Of a stretch of 64,000 nucleotides of DNA, positions 8,110-15,675 are shown in pieces. The notes beneath the pieces were generated by a model. That model saw only the letters and a list, made by a program, of their open reading frames with translations. It made no database searches and was not told the DNA's origin. The position numbers and the translations under genes are program-made. This DNA is from DATBGO01 sp963695645. GTDB lineage: Bacteria > Actinomycetota > Actinomycetes > Streptosporangiales > Streptosporangiaceae. The number at the start of each line of letters is the position of its first letter. Within the stretch, counting starts at the first letter, position 1. The DNA lies in the NCBI GenBank assembly GCA_963695645.1, contig CAVOHC010000005.1, positions 62,001-126,000 on the forward strand, given 5' to 3'.

Positions 8110-8663
8110 ACCTTGCGCCGCCAGACGAGCGTCCCGTCGGAAAGCTGGTCGTCACCGGGGAGATCCGGATAGCCGTAAGTCGTCGGCAACCCGCGTCGCT
8201 GAATGTTGAACTCAGATCTTCCCTCCTGGTCGTAAACGACCTCCACGCCCGCCGCCGCCTGCGGGAAGAGTTGGACGACCTTGTCGCGGAATGCCGCCAG
8301 GCGTTTCTTGCACGGGTTGCAGGGACCAATATTGCACACGAGCACGATGGTGACTGATTCTGGTAGGCCCTGGACTCCCCCTTCGCTCAGCATGTCCCAG
8401 ACATCCTGCAGAGTGGCGACCTCGCTGTCCGTCTGGGAGAGTTTCGCTTCGTTATACTCGTCGGTGCCTTTGGTGTATTGACTGAGCGGCAAGAAGGTGT
8501 CGGTCCCGCCGGAGCCGGACCCGGTGACCCGCGTAGTGTAAGCAATCTGGCCGTTGACGATCACCAAGGCGGAACTGTACAGGCCCTCACCGCACGCGTG
8601 AATCTTGACTAACTCAGCGGAGATAGCTGCGTCGTAAGGAGACCCTTCAATACCGACGCTCAT
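8106..8663 (-). CDS. Putative zinc-dependent deaminase-fold protein
   Basis: A 185-residue protein starting at ATG 8661-8663 with AAGGAG upstream. Residues 18-40 read LVKIHACGEGLYSSALVIV and residues 104-122 read VTIVLVCNIGPCNPCKKRL. The Cys24-Gly-Glu26 and Pro114-Cys115-Asn-Pro-Cys118 arrangement, with a hydrophobic strand just before the second motif and a helix after it, fits the deaminase superfamily zinc site ([His/Cys]-x-Glu and Pro-Cys-x-x-Cys). Overall size also fits. The low-complexity TGSGSGGTD near residue 50 may be a loop. No nucleoside-deaminase-specific motifs are seen, so the substrate (free base, nucleic acid, or other) is open. It is a lone gene in the island with its own AT-rich upstream region (8700-8750). 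A redox or metal-binding role of the Cys cluster is the alternative. Confidence 0.6.
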   Translation of the reverse strand: MSVGIEGSPYDAAISAELVKIHACGEGLYSSALVIVNGQIAYTTRVTGSGSGGTDTFLPLSQYTKGTDEYNEAKLSQTDSEVATLQDVWDMLSEGGVQGLPESVTIVLVCNIGPCNPCKKRLAAFRDKVVQLFPQAAAGVEVVYDQEGRSEFNIQRRGLPTTYGYPDLPGDDQLSDGTLVWRRKV

Positions 8664-8939
8664 GACGGGGCTCCTTGGAATAGCCGCGCATTAGGACTCC
8701 TTTAGTGTTATCATCGGGAAAAATCCTGTCAAGACATCCCATCAGCTTCGACTTCAAGCCCGCAGCGAGAGCCGACCTCCCTGGACAAGAGCTTGTCCCG
8801 CTCGAAAATAGGACTTCGGGTGTTGACCTGCGGTTCGTCGGTGGCGTCAGGCGGCGTGTGTGTATTCGTTGATGTGTGTCACGAACGCTGAGATGAGCTG
8901 GATGTAGGCAGAGTTTCTTGATGCGGTGCTGCGTGAGAG

Positions 8940-9416
8940 ATGAAGGTAGGCCCTTCGGAGTCGCCTTGCGGGAGGCGGCTTCAAACCGTGTGCCGCCCGG
9001 ATACTCGATTGCGTGGGTTGACCTCCCGTTTATTGGCCGCAGGGCTGGGGCGGTGGTGGTTGGCTGGCTGGGTGCTGCTGAAGATCGTCTATCTGCTCAT
9101 GCGCTGGTTATTCGGCATGACTGTGCTGGTGTTCCGCGATCAGGCGAGGGATGCCGAGCTGCTGGTCCTCCGGCACGAGAACGCGGTGCTGCGACGGCAC
9201 ACCGACCGGGTGCGGTACCAGCTGGGCGATCGGGCCTGGTTCGCCACGCTGGCACGGTTCATCCCACGCCGGTGCTGGGCCGAAGTCTTTGCCGTGACGC
9301 CCGCGACCCTCCTGGCCTGGCATCGCAAACTAGCCGGCAGAAGGTACGACACGAGCAAACGCCGCAAGCCCGGCCGGCCTCCGACGTCACGCAGCATCGC
9401 CCGCCTGGCGGCCTGA
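8940..9416 (+). pseudogene. Integrase-core transposase, N-terminal fragment
   Basis: Residues from about 48 onward (VLLKIVYLLMRWLFGMTVLV, DAELLVLRHENAVLRRHTDR, GDRAWFATLARFIPRRCWAE, VTPATLLAWHRKLAGRRYD, RRKPGRPPTSRSIARLA) are the well-conserved N-terminus of an actinobacterial rve transposase normally 350 or more residues long. Here the frame stops at TGA 9414-9416 before any catalytic Asp or Glu, and the following DNA does not resume the domain in any frame. The first 40 residues are probably not part of the original protein. It is another decayed insertion in the island, close to the intact tRNA-Phe. Confidence 0.72.
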
Positions 9417-9734
9417 GGTGGTGTTCGCGTGGTGGCCGGGCGGGTGGCAGGGGTCAGATAAGCCAGGGCACGCTGCCAGGCGGTGACGCCCTTGCCGGTG
9501 AGCACGCCGAGCCGGCCAGCACACCACCGCCTCGCAGCAGCCAACCGCGAAGGAAAGCTACATCCGGTTGCAGCGTCACCTGTGTAAGTCTTCCGCGGGG
9601 GCCCTCACAGCGTTCATGGCTGAACTAGATGCAGCTCTTGGAAACGGAAGCCAAATCGGCTTCACTGTCGTGCGAGACCCGACACTTAGGCTCCCAGCAG
9701 CGGATCAAATTCGCTGATTACACTGCAAAATGCG
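9417..9734. other. Intergenic region before tRNA-Phe
   Basis: About 320 bases downstream (relative to transcription) of the tRNA cluster. No gene recognised. This is the right inner flank of the island bounded by the tRNA-Phe repeats. Confidence 0.4.
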
Positions 9735-9808
9735 TGGTCAGGGGCGGGGTCGAACCGCCGACCTTCCGCTTTTCAGGCGGACGCTCATACCAACTGAGCT
9801 ACCTGACC
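9735..9808 (-). tRNA. tRNA-Phe (GAA)
   Basis: The minus strand folds into a complete 74-base cloverleaf: acceptor GGTCAGG pairing with CCTGACC, D arm with GTAGCTCAGTTGGTATGAGC, anticodon stem CCGC/GCGG around loop CTGAAAA (anticodon GAA), and T arm with GGTTCGACCCC. CCA is not encoded. Its last 46 bases are duplicated at 3162-3207, making it the likely integration target of the island to its left. Confidence 0.95.
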
Positions 9809-9854
9809 TCGACCGGGTCACTGGCACCAGCAGGTCCTGGGCGTCCGACCCGAG

Positions 9855-9929
9855 CGGTCCTGACGGGATTTGAACCCGCGACCTCCACCTTGACAGGGTG
9901 GCGAGCACTCCGAGCTGCTCTACAGGACC
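9855..9929 (-). tRNA. tRNA-Asp (GTC)
   Basis: A 75-base cloverleaf on the minus strand: acceptor GGTCCTG/CAGGACC, anticodon stem CCACC/GGTGG around CTGTCAA (anticodon GTC), and T loop GGTTCAAATCC. No encoded CCA. It lies 46 bases from tRNA-Phe and 24 from tRNA-Glu, so the three are probably co-transcribed in the order Glu, Asp, Phe. Confidence 0.95.
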
Positions 9930-9953
9930 ATGCGCACTGGCGGTTGCCAGCAG

Positions 9954-10026
9954 TGCCCCCAACGGGATTCGAACCCGTGCCGCCGCCTTGAAAGGGCGGT
10001 GTCCTAGGCCACTAGACGATGGGGGC
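9954..10026 (-). tRNA. tRNA-Glu (TTC)
   Basis: A 73-base cloverleaf on the minus strand: acceptor GCCCCCA/TGGGGGC, anticodon stem CCGCC/GGCGG around CTTTCAA (anticodon TTC), and T loop GGTTCGAATCC. No encoded CCA. First gene of the Glu-Asp-Phe cluster, an arrangement common in actinomycetes. Confidence 0.95.
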
Positions 10027-10285
10027 TCGACGGCTTCCGCCGCCGTTAGCCCGTGGCGCCCGCCGTCGGGGACCGACCCAGCATAGGGGACGGACCCCGT
10101 TGCCGGCAAAGCGCTACGTCCCAGGGCCGATCTCGCCAGATCGCTTGCGCAGTCTGCGCTTATCCGACACTCTATGCAACTGAAGGACAACTTAATGTCA
10201 CTGTCCGGGCAAAGTGCTGAAGATCGGCACACAACTCCCGTGACGAGCCACACACCGCATCGCCGAGTCCCAGCGAGAGGCGGAC

Positions 10286-12274
10286 ATGAGCAACGACGAC
10301 GTCGGGCCATCGCGGGGCTCGGTGCGGCCGCCTTCCGACACCACAGGTGACGGGCAAGCCAAGGGCGCCGGGTCCGAACCCGTCTATTGGTCGGTCCTGT
10401 TGTCCAGCGGACTCCGGCAGCCGCCGGGGCCGCGCGAGCCCGCTTGCGAGGTCACCCCGAGGCCGCCGCTCCCGGTTCCGGTTCGCGCCAAGGCTGTCAC
10501 GCGCCGGTTCATGGCGAACGGGCGGCAACTGCGATTGCTGCCTGGCGGGCGTCAGGGTGACCCGGCAGGGCGATTCGACGAGACGGGCCGGTCCGCCGAG
10601 TCAGCACCTGGCTTAGCTCGCTCGCCGGTACAGGAGTCCGAGAGCCCATGCCGGCTCCCCCCACTGCTGCCGACCAAGGAGGCCAGAGAAGCCAGGAGGC
10701 TCAAGGAGGTGGGGGAGACCAAAGAGGGCGACGAGCGGTACCGGGCTCATAGGTCCCATCCGGCGGGGGAACACTCCGCCTGCCGAGCGGGCCGTCCCGG
10801 CGGCCGCGGCTCCTTACCCTGGGAGCCCTCCCCCAGCTGGGAACGAACCGGTGACCGGGCTGCCGACGGCCCGCATAGCAGGAGAGACCAGCGCGACCAG
10901 CCAGCCTTAGGCCACAGGCCGGGCCAGCCAGGACAGCACAGGCGGCATGCCAACGGCCAGCGGCCCGCACCGAGGACCATCACGCTCGGTGAATTGCGAG
11001 CGCTATGGGCCGCGCAGAACCTGTCGTCCGCCGGCGACCTGGTAGCGCAGGTCGCCATCGCGATCGCGGTCTTTGACCAGACCAGATCCCCATTCCTGAC
11101 CGCGCTGGCCTATGCGCTGACCTACCTTCCCCCTGTCCTGGGCGGTCGGCTCCTGTCCAGGCTGACCGCTGACCTGCCGCCGCGCAGCGTGATGCTCGCG
11201 CTCGACCTGGCCCGGGCCGGCCTCGTGGCGAGCATGGCGCTGGCTGGCCTTCCGGTGGCGGGGCTCTGCATGCTGCTGTTCGCCGTGATGCTGCTCGGCA
11301 CGCCGTTCTCTGCGGCCAGAGCGGCGCTGCTGCGAAGCTCCTCGCCAGCGGTACGAAGACCCGGCGCCGGCCTGTCGTCCGGAGCGATCAGCTTCCAGAC
11401 CAGCCAGGCACTTGGGTTCCTGCTCGGCGCGGCGGCGGTAGCTGTCCTGCAGCCCGGCCGTGTGCTGCTGATCGACGCCGCCACGTTCGGCGTCTCCGCG
11501 GCGTTCCTGGCCGCCCTGGTACGCCATCGCCCGGCGGGCCGGCGCGCGGCAGGCCAGCATGTCACCGGCCGGCAGATCACCGGTCATGACGCGGACGCGG
11601 GTGCCGGAGCAGCATCAGTCAGCGAGATCGACGGGCCCGGTGTAGCCGCCACTTTTCGCAGCAGCCCCATGCTGCGGACCCTGCTGCTGTTCGGCTGGTT
11701 GGCCGGCTTCTACGTGGTGCCCGAAGGCCTCGCGGTCCCGTACGCGCACGCGCTGGGCGGCGGGCCGCTGTCCGTGGGCCTGCTGATGGCGGCCATGCCC
11801 GCCGGGGCCGTCGCCGGAATCATCACCTTCACGAGGGCGACCAAGCCTGAAGCCGGGACCCAGCTGCTCGGCTGGCTCGCGATGCTGTGCTGCATGCCAC
11901 TGGCGTTCTGCTCGCTACGGCCGCCGATGTGGGTCCTACTCATCCTGTGGGGCCTGGCCGGCGCCGGAACCGCCTATCAGCTTGTCGTGGCCGCCGCGTT
12001 CAGCCAGGCGGTGCGGGATGACGACCGGCCTGCCGCGGCCGGTCCACTCGGCTCGGTCCAGTCCGGGCTGCTGGCCGCGCAGGCACTTGGTTTCGTAGCG
12101 GCCGGCGCCCTGGCCCAGCTGATCGGCCCGCAGGCAGCGGTGGCACTTGCCGGGCTACTCGGCCTGACCGCGGCCGCGACTATGGGCAGGATCTGGGACC
12201 GTCAGCACGACCGGCTGCTCTGGGCCAGGCGCGCCGGCGCCACCATCGTGCGCGACCGGCCCGCAGCCTGGTAG
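10286..12274 (+). CDS. MFS transporter with long hydrophilic N-terminal extension
   Basis: A 662-residue frame. Residues about 234-645 are a typical MFS exporter of the MFS_1/enterobactin-exporter-like kind: LGELRALWAAQNLSSAGDLV, TALAYALTYLPPVLGG (motif A region), SGAISFQTSQALGFLLGAA and a long cytoplasmic loop between helices 6 and 7 (residues 410-450). The first 230 residues are Arg-, Pro- and Gly-rich with no domain, which is unusual. The ATG at 10286 is supported by GAGAGGCGGAC directly upstream, so the extension may be real; otherwise translation starts further in, for example near 10511 or at a GTG before 10985. It probably exports a drug-like or lipophilic compound. No regulator is adjacent; the divergent tRNA cluster lies upstream. 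Confidence 0.8.
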   Translation: MSNDDVGPSRGSVRPPSDTTGDGQAKGAGSEPVYWSVLLSSGLRQPPGPREPACEVTPRPPLPVPVRAKAVTRRFMANGRQLRLLPGGRQGDPAGRFDETGRSAESAPGLARSPVQESESPCRLPPLLPTKEAREARRLKEVGETKEGDERYRAHRSHPAGEHSACRAGRPGGRGSLPWEPSPSWERTGDRAADGPHSRRDQRDQPALGHRPGQPGQHRRHANGQRPAPRTITLGELRALWAAQNLSSAGDLVAQVAIAIAVFDQTRSPFLTALAYALTYLPPVLGGRLLSRLTADLPPRSVMLALDLARAGLVASMALAGLPVAGLCMLLFAVMLLGTPFSAARAALLRSSSPAVRRPGAGLSSGAISFQTSQALGFLLGAAAVAVLQPGRVLLIDAATFGVSAAFLAALVRHRPAGRRAAGQHVTGRQITGHDADAGAGAASVSEIDGPGVAATFRSSPMLRTLLLFGWLAGFYVVPEGLAVPYAHALGGGPLSVGLLMAAMPAGAVAGIITFTRATKPEAGTQLLGWLAMLCCMPLAFCSLRPPMWVLLILWGLAGAGTAYQLVVAAAFSQAVRDDDRPAAAGPLGSVQSGLLAAQALGFVAAGALAQLIGPQAAVALAGLLGLTAAATMGRIWDRQHDRLLWARRAGATIVRDRPAAW

Positions 12275-12340
12275 GCCAGCCCGAATTATCCCGTTCCGCG
12301 CCATGCCGACCGGCTCGCGTCGCGGCAGGCCAGCCGAGGG

Positions 12341-12592
12341 TTATCCGTTTTGGTTCTTCTTGATCACCCTTTCGGCAATGGACGTTGGCTCATCCTCCTC
12401 CGGGACCACCACCCACGCGGCCAGGTAAAGCAGCACACCGAAGCCTGCGGTGAAGACCGAGATGAGGGCGAGAACCAGCCGGATCACGTTGGCGTCCACA
12501 CCGAGATACTCCCCGATGCCTGAGCACACCCCGGCTACGATCCGGCCGTCGCGGGTGCGCATCAGCTTCCTGGTGCCGTTAACGTCACTCAT
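12341..12592 (-). CDS. PspC-domain membrane protein
   Basis: An 83-residue protein with a single PspC domain: KLMRTRDGRIVAGVCSGIGEYL followed by GVDANVIRLVLALISVF and the hydrophobic LLYLAAWVVVPEE that ends the domain. PspC proteins sit in the cytoplasmic membrane and respond to envelope stress in the phage-shock system; in actinobacteria stand-alone short versions are common. Start at MSDVNG (ATG 12590-12592) because the residues upstream (MRGGPGHGSPARQ) are not family-like; other Met codons lie 3 and 4 positions earlier. It is convergent with the MFS gene and divergent from the acyl-CoA dehydrogenase gene. Confidence 0.88.
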   Translation of the reverse strand: MSDVNGTRKLMRTRDGRIVAGVCSGIGEYLGVDANVIRLVLALISVFTAGFGVLLYLAAWVVVPEEDEPTSIAERVIKKNQNG

Positions 12593-12686
12593 GCAAGCCA
12601 TCATGCCCGATTGCCGGGCCGGGCTGCCGTGGCCGGGTCCCCCGCGCATACCCTGACGGCGAGGGCATCAAGAGAGGACCAGCCAC

Positions 12687-13862
12687 ATGACGCGTAGTGC
12701 CGACCTCGCAGGCTCCGACCTGCTCCGCATTGACGACGAGCTGAGCGAAGAGGAGCGGCTGGTCCGCGACACGGTACGGGCCTTTGCTGCCGACCGGATC
12801 ATGCCGAACATCGCCGACTGGTTCGAGGCAGGCACGCTCCCTCGCGACCTTGTCCCCGAACTCGGCAAAATGGGCTTGCTCGGGATGCACCTGACGGGTT
12901 ATGGCTGTGCCGGCATGGGGCCGATCGCCTACGGGGTGACCTGCCGTGAGATGGAGGCAGCCGACTCGGGGCTGCGCAGCCTGGTCTCGGTGCAGGGCTC
13001 ACTGGCGATGTTCCCGATCTGGAAGTACGGGTCGGAAGAGCAGAAGAACGAGTGGCTGCCGAGGATGGCTGCCGGTGAGGCCATCGGCTGTTTCGGGCTG
13101 ACCGAGCCGGACCATGGCAGCGATCCGGCCAGCATGAAAACCCAGGCAAAATTTAACGGGGGCGACTGGCTACTCAACGGCACCAAGATGTGGATCACCA
13201 ACGGGTCGATCGCCGACATCGCCGTCGTGTGGGCCCGGACAGACGAGGGGATCCGCGGTTTCCTGGTGCCGCGCGGGGCGCGCGGCTTCACCACCAGGGT
13301 CATCCACAAGAAGTTGTCGCTGCGCGCCTCGGTAACCTCAGAACTGCATTTCGACGATGTCCGGCTGCCCGCGGACGCCGTGCTGCCCGGGGTGAAGGGC
13401 CTGAAGGGACCGCTGTCCTGCCTGTCCGAGGCCAGGTTCGGCATCGCCTGGGGGGTCACCGGTGCCGCGAGGTCCTGCTTCGAGTCCGCCGCCGAGTACG
13501 CGCGGACCAGGGAGCAGTTCGGGCAGATGATCGGCGGGTTCCAGCTCATCCAGGGCAAGCTCGCCTGGATGCTCGCCGACTTGCAGCGAGCCCAGCTTCT
13601 CGCGCTGCACCTCGGGCGGCTCAAGGAGGCAGGCAAGATCACGCCGGTGCAGGTCAGCCTCGGCAAGATGGCCAACGTGCGAGCCGCCATCGAGATCGCC
13701 CGCCAGGCCAGGACCGTGCTCGGTGCCAACGGGGTGACCCTCGAGTACCCGGTGATCAGGCACGCGAACAACCTGGAGTCCGTGCTCACCTACGAAGGCA
13801 CCGAGGAGATCCACACGCTCGCCCTGGGCGAGGTGATCACCGGGATCTCCGCCTACCGGTAG
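12687..13862 (+). CDS. gcdH: Acyl-CoA dehydrogenase, glutaryl-CoA dehydrogenase type
   Basis: A 391-residue flavoenzyme that would oxidise an acyl-CoA and, if truly of glutaryl type, decarboxylate glutaryl-CoA to crotonyl-CoA in lysine/tryptophan catabolism. The N-terminal helical domain (EERLVRDTVRAFAADRI), middle beta domain (CFGLTEPDHGSDPASMKT and WITNGSIADIAVVWAR) and C-terminal domain (YARTREQFGQMIGGFQLIQ) are all present. Glu370 in LTYEGTEEIH sits where the catalytic base of glutaryl-CoA dehydrogenase is, and SGLRSLVSVQGSL with Arg97 matches the substrate-carboxylate-binding segment of that subfamily. The ATG has a GAGAGGA site 8-14 bases upstream. It is monocistronic, with no CoA ligase nearby. 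Confidence 0.9.
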   Translation: MTRSADLAGSDLLRIDDELSEEERLVRDTVRAFAADRIMPNIADWFEAGTLPRDLVPELGKMGLLGMHLTGYGCAGMGPIAYGVTCREMEAADSGLRSLVSVQGSLAMFPIWKYGSEEQKNEWLPRMAAGEAIGCFGLTEPDHGSDPASMKTQAKFNGGDWLLNGTKMWITNGSIADIAVVWARTDEGIRGFLVPRGARGFTTRVIHKKLSLRASVTSELHFDDVRLPADAVLPGVKGLKGPLSCLSEARFGIAWGVTGAARSCFESAAEYARTREQFGQMIGGFQLIQGKLAWMLADLQRAQLLALHLGRLKEAGKITPVQVSLGKMANVRAAIEIARQARTVLGANGVTLEYPVIRHANNLESVLTYEGTEEIHTLALGEVITGISAYR

Positions 13863-13963
13863 CGCATTGATCGTTCACTCGCCCGCGACTCCTCCCCTCG
13901 CGGCCTGGTTTCGCGCCCGTCGGCTGTGAATCGCTGCTGATGCCGGTCCGGTGATCCGGTGGG

Positions 13964-14464
13964 CTATGGGCGGGCCGTCTGCTGGCCGAGCTGCTTGACG
14001 AGCGTGTTCACCCAGCTGGTCACCTGCGCCTCATCGCGCCAGTCTCCGGAGTGCTTCTTCGCCATGCTGCTCGCGGGGATACCGCGCGCGTACGGAGTCA
14101 GCCTGCCGCCGAATGTCGCATGATCACGCGCGTGACAGAGTTTCATGGCCTTGCGGACCTGCGAAACCGGCGGGATGTCGTGCTGCGCGGCCGAGTCGTC
14201 CAGCGGGCCAGAACTGAACAGCCATACCGGGCGCCTGGACAGCTCAGCCGCCCTGTGCTTGACGAACCGGCGGGCCTCGGGGTGCCAGTGAGTCGCGTAC
14301 AGGGCACCGCCCACGATGACCGCGTCGTAGCCGTCGAGGGAGTGCACCTTGTCGGCAGTACGCACCTCCGCGCTGACGCCCGCGGCTTCCAGCGCTCTGC
14401 CGACCATCGCGGCCAGTCCTGCCGTGCCACCACGCTTGCTGCCATAAGCGACGAGGACCTGCAT
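13964..14464 (-). CDS. Flavodoxin-domain protein (HemG-like)
   Basis: A 166-residue flavodoxin fold. VLVAYGSKRGGTAGLAAMVG is the FMN phosphate-binding loop after the first strand, DGYDAVIVGGALYATHWHPE the second FMN loop, and RPVWLFSSGPLDDS the third. Length and pattern match menaquinone-dependent protoporphyrinogen-oxidase-like flavodoxins, though a heme-biosynthesis role cannot be shown here. The ATG at 14462-14464 has a perfect AAGGAGG eight bases upstream and decides the start. The gene is divergent from the AbiE pair across a 470-base gap. Confidence 0.85.
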   Translation of the reverse strand: MQVLVAYGSKRGGTAGLAAMVGRALEAAGVSAEVRTADKVHSLDGYDAVIVGGALYATHWHPEARRFVKHRAAELSRRPVWLFSSGPLDDSAAQHDIPPVSQVRKAMKLCHARDHATFGGRLTPYARGIPASSMAKKHSGDWRDEAQVTSWVNTLVKQLGQQTARP

Positions 14465-14937
14465 GACGGGCCTCCTTACCGTGTCGTTACGAGCGACAGT
14501 GGCAGGATCAGGGGCGGCCTGGCACGGGCCAATGGTCCGCTCAGCCCGGCCGGTAGTCCCGAAGGCGCATCCAGCCAAGCTATAAGCGGCCCGGGGCATC
14601 ACGCTGCGTAGCCATCTGGAGCCGGGAAAACCCGGGCATCCACCCCTCCCCGGATGCCCGGGTTGGTCACCCGGCGGCCCGTTGCGGCAGCCGCTACACC
14701 GGGCAGGACACGCGCCCCTGCCCTAACGACGAATGAGATCGCAGAAATCGACAGCCAGCGACCCGGGCAGCCCCAGATTGCCCAGGCGGCCCAGGCTTCC
14801 CGAGCAGGCCGGGCAGCCGGCTTCAGCGTGAGCTCCGGGCCATACGCTGCTTCGGCTACCTCTATTACTGATAGTAACTGAAGCAATACTTGTTAACAGA
14901 TGCTCCGATTTCCGTCAGGAGAGGGATATATTGCAGC
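14465..14937. other. Divergent intergenic region with long hairpin and AbiE promoter
   Basis: No gene is supported. Positions 14629-14641 and 14652-14664 form a perfect 13-bp inverted repeat (AACCCGGGCATCC) around a 10-base C-rich loop. The AT-rich stretch 14860-14930 (TCTATTACTGATAGTAACTG and ACTTGTTAACAGATG) is the probable AbiE promoter; the TACTGATAGTA core is itself palindromic and may be bound by the antitoxin. Confidence 0.55.
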
Positions 14938-15675
14938 ATGCCGCATACGAGGACCTTGAACCCGATCGCGCAAATAGCGGAGGATCAATGGGGTCTGATC
15001 ACGCGGCGGCAGGCCAGCAGCGCCGGAGTGGCGGCTGCGACTTTGGACCGCCTCACCGCGACTGACGGATCCGTCCTCGAGCGGGTGGCCCATGGCGTCT
15101 ACCACATTATCGGCGCGCCGCTGCCCGATCACGCAGGCCTGAGAGCAGCCTGGCTCCAGCTGGATCCGGCAACTGTCGCCTGGCGGCGCGGCCCTGAGCA
15201 GGGCGTCGTCTCGCACCGGTCGGCGGCGGAGTTGTACGGCCTCGGCCATCTGGCCGCCGACGAGCACGAGTTCACTTTCCCCGCACGGCGTCAGTCCCGG
15301 CGCGCCGACATCCGTCTCCACCACCGCAAGCTCGGTGACGGCGACTGGACCACCGCCCGTGGCCTCCTGGTCACCTTACCGGCCCGGATCGCGGACGACC
15401 TGCTGGCCGAGCATGAGGACCCAGAGGCGGTTGGCCACGTCATCGCCGATGCCGTCCGGACTGGCCTGGAGTATCCGGGTACCTTCGCGGACGCCCTTGC
15501 CAGGCACGCCGCCCGCTTCGGGCTGCGCCGTGGTGACGGCGTGGCACTGCTGCGCTGGCTGCTCGATCTGACCGGCGACACCGATGCGCCGCGCTGGATC
15601 ATCCAGGCTGAGGCCCGCCCTGAGCTGGGCTGCCGGCTGGCCGGGCCGGAGGCGCGACCGCAGGTGATCCCGTGA
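14938..15675 (+). CDS. abiEi: Type IV antitoxin AbiEi-like
   Basis: A 245-residue antitoxin partner of the following nucleotidyltransferase. The N-terminus (NPIAQIAEDQWGLITRRQ and ASSAGVAAATLDRL) is the winged-helix, abortive-infection AbiEi N-terminal domain that in characterised systems binds an operator upstream of its own gene. The middle (GVVSHRSAAELYGLGHLAAD and HEFTFPARRQSRRADIRLHH) and RADIRLH-to-LPARIADDLL pattern match the AbiEi C-terminal domain. Start chosen at ATG 14938 with GGAGAGGG 12-19 bases upstream; in-frame codons upstream are non-family-like. The stop overlaps the toxin GTG (GTGA). Type IV pairs of this kind act in phage defence or element stabilisation. Confidence 0.88.
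   Translation: MPHTRTLNPIAQIAEDQWGLITRRQASSAGVAAATLDRLTATDGSVLERVAHGVYHIIGAPLPDHAGLRAAWLQLDPATVAWRRGPEQGVVSHRSAAELYGLGHLAADEHEFTFPARRQSRRADIRLHHRKLGDGDWTTARGLLVTLPARIADDLLAEHEDPEAVGHVIADAVRTGLEYPGTFADALARHAARFGLRRGDGVALLRWLLDLTGDTDAPRWIIQAEARPELGCRLAGPEARPQVIP

Noticed and set aside
9629..9991. Plus-strand ORF across the tRNA cluster
   Set aside because: It reads through tRNA-Phe, tRNA-Asp and tRNA-Glu on the opposite strand; not a protein gene.
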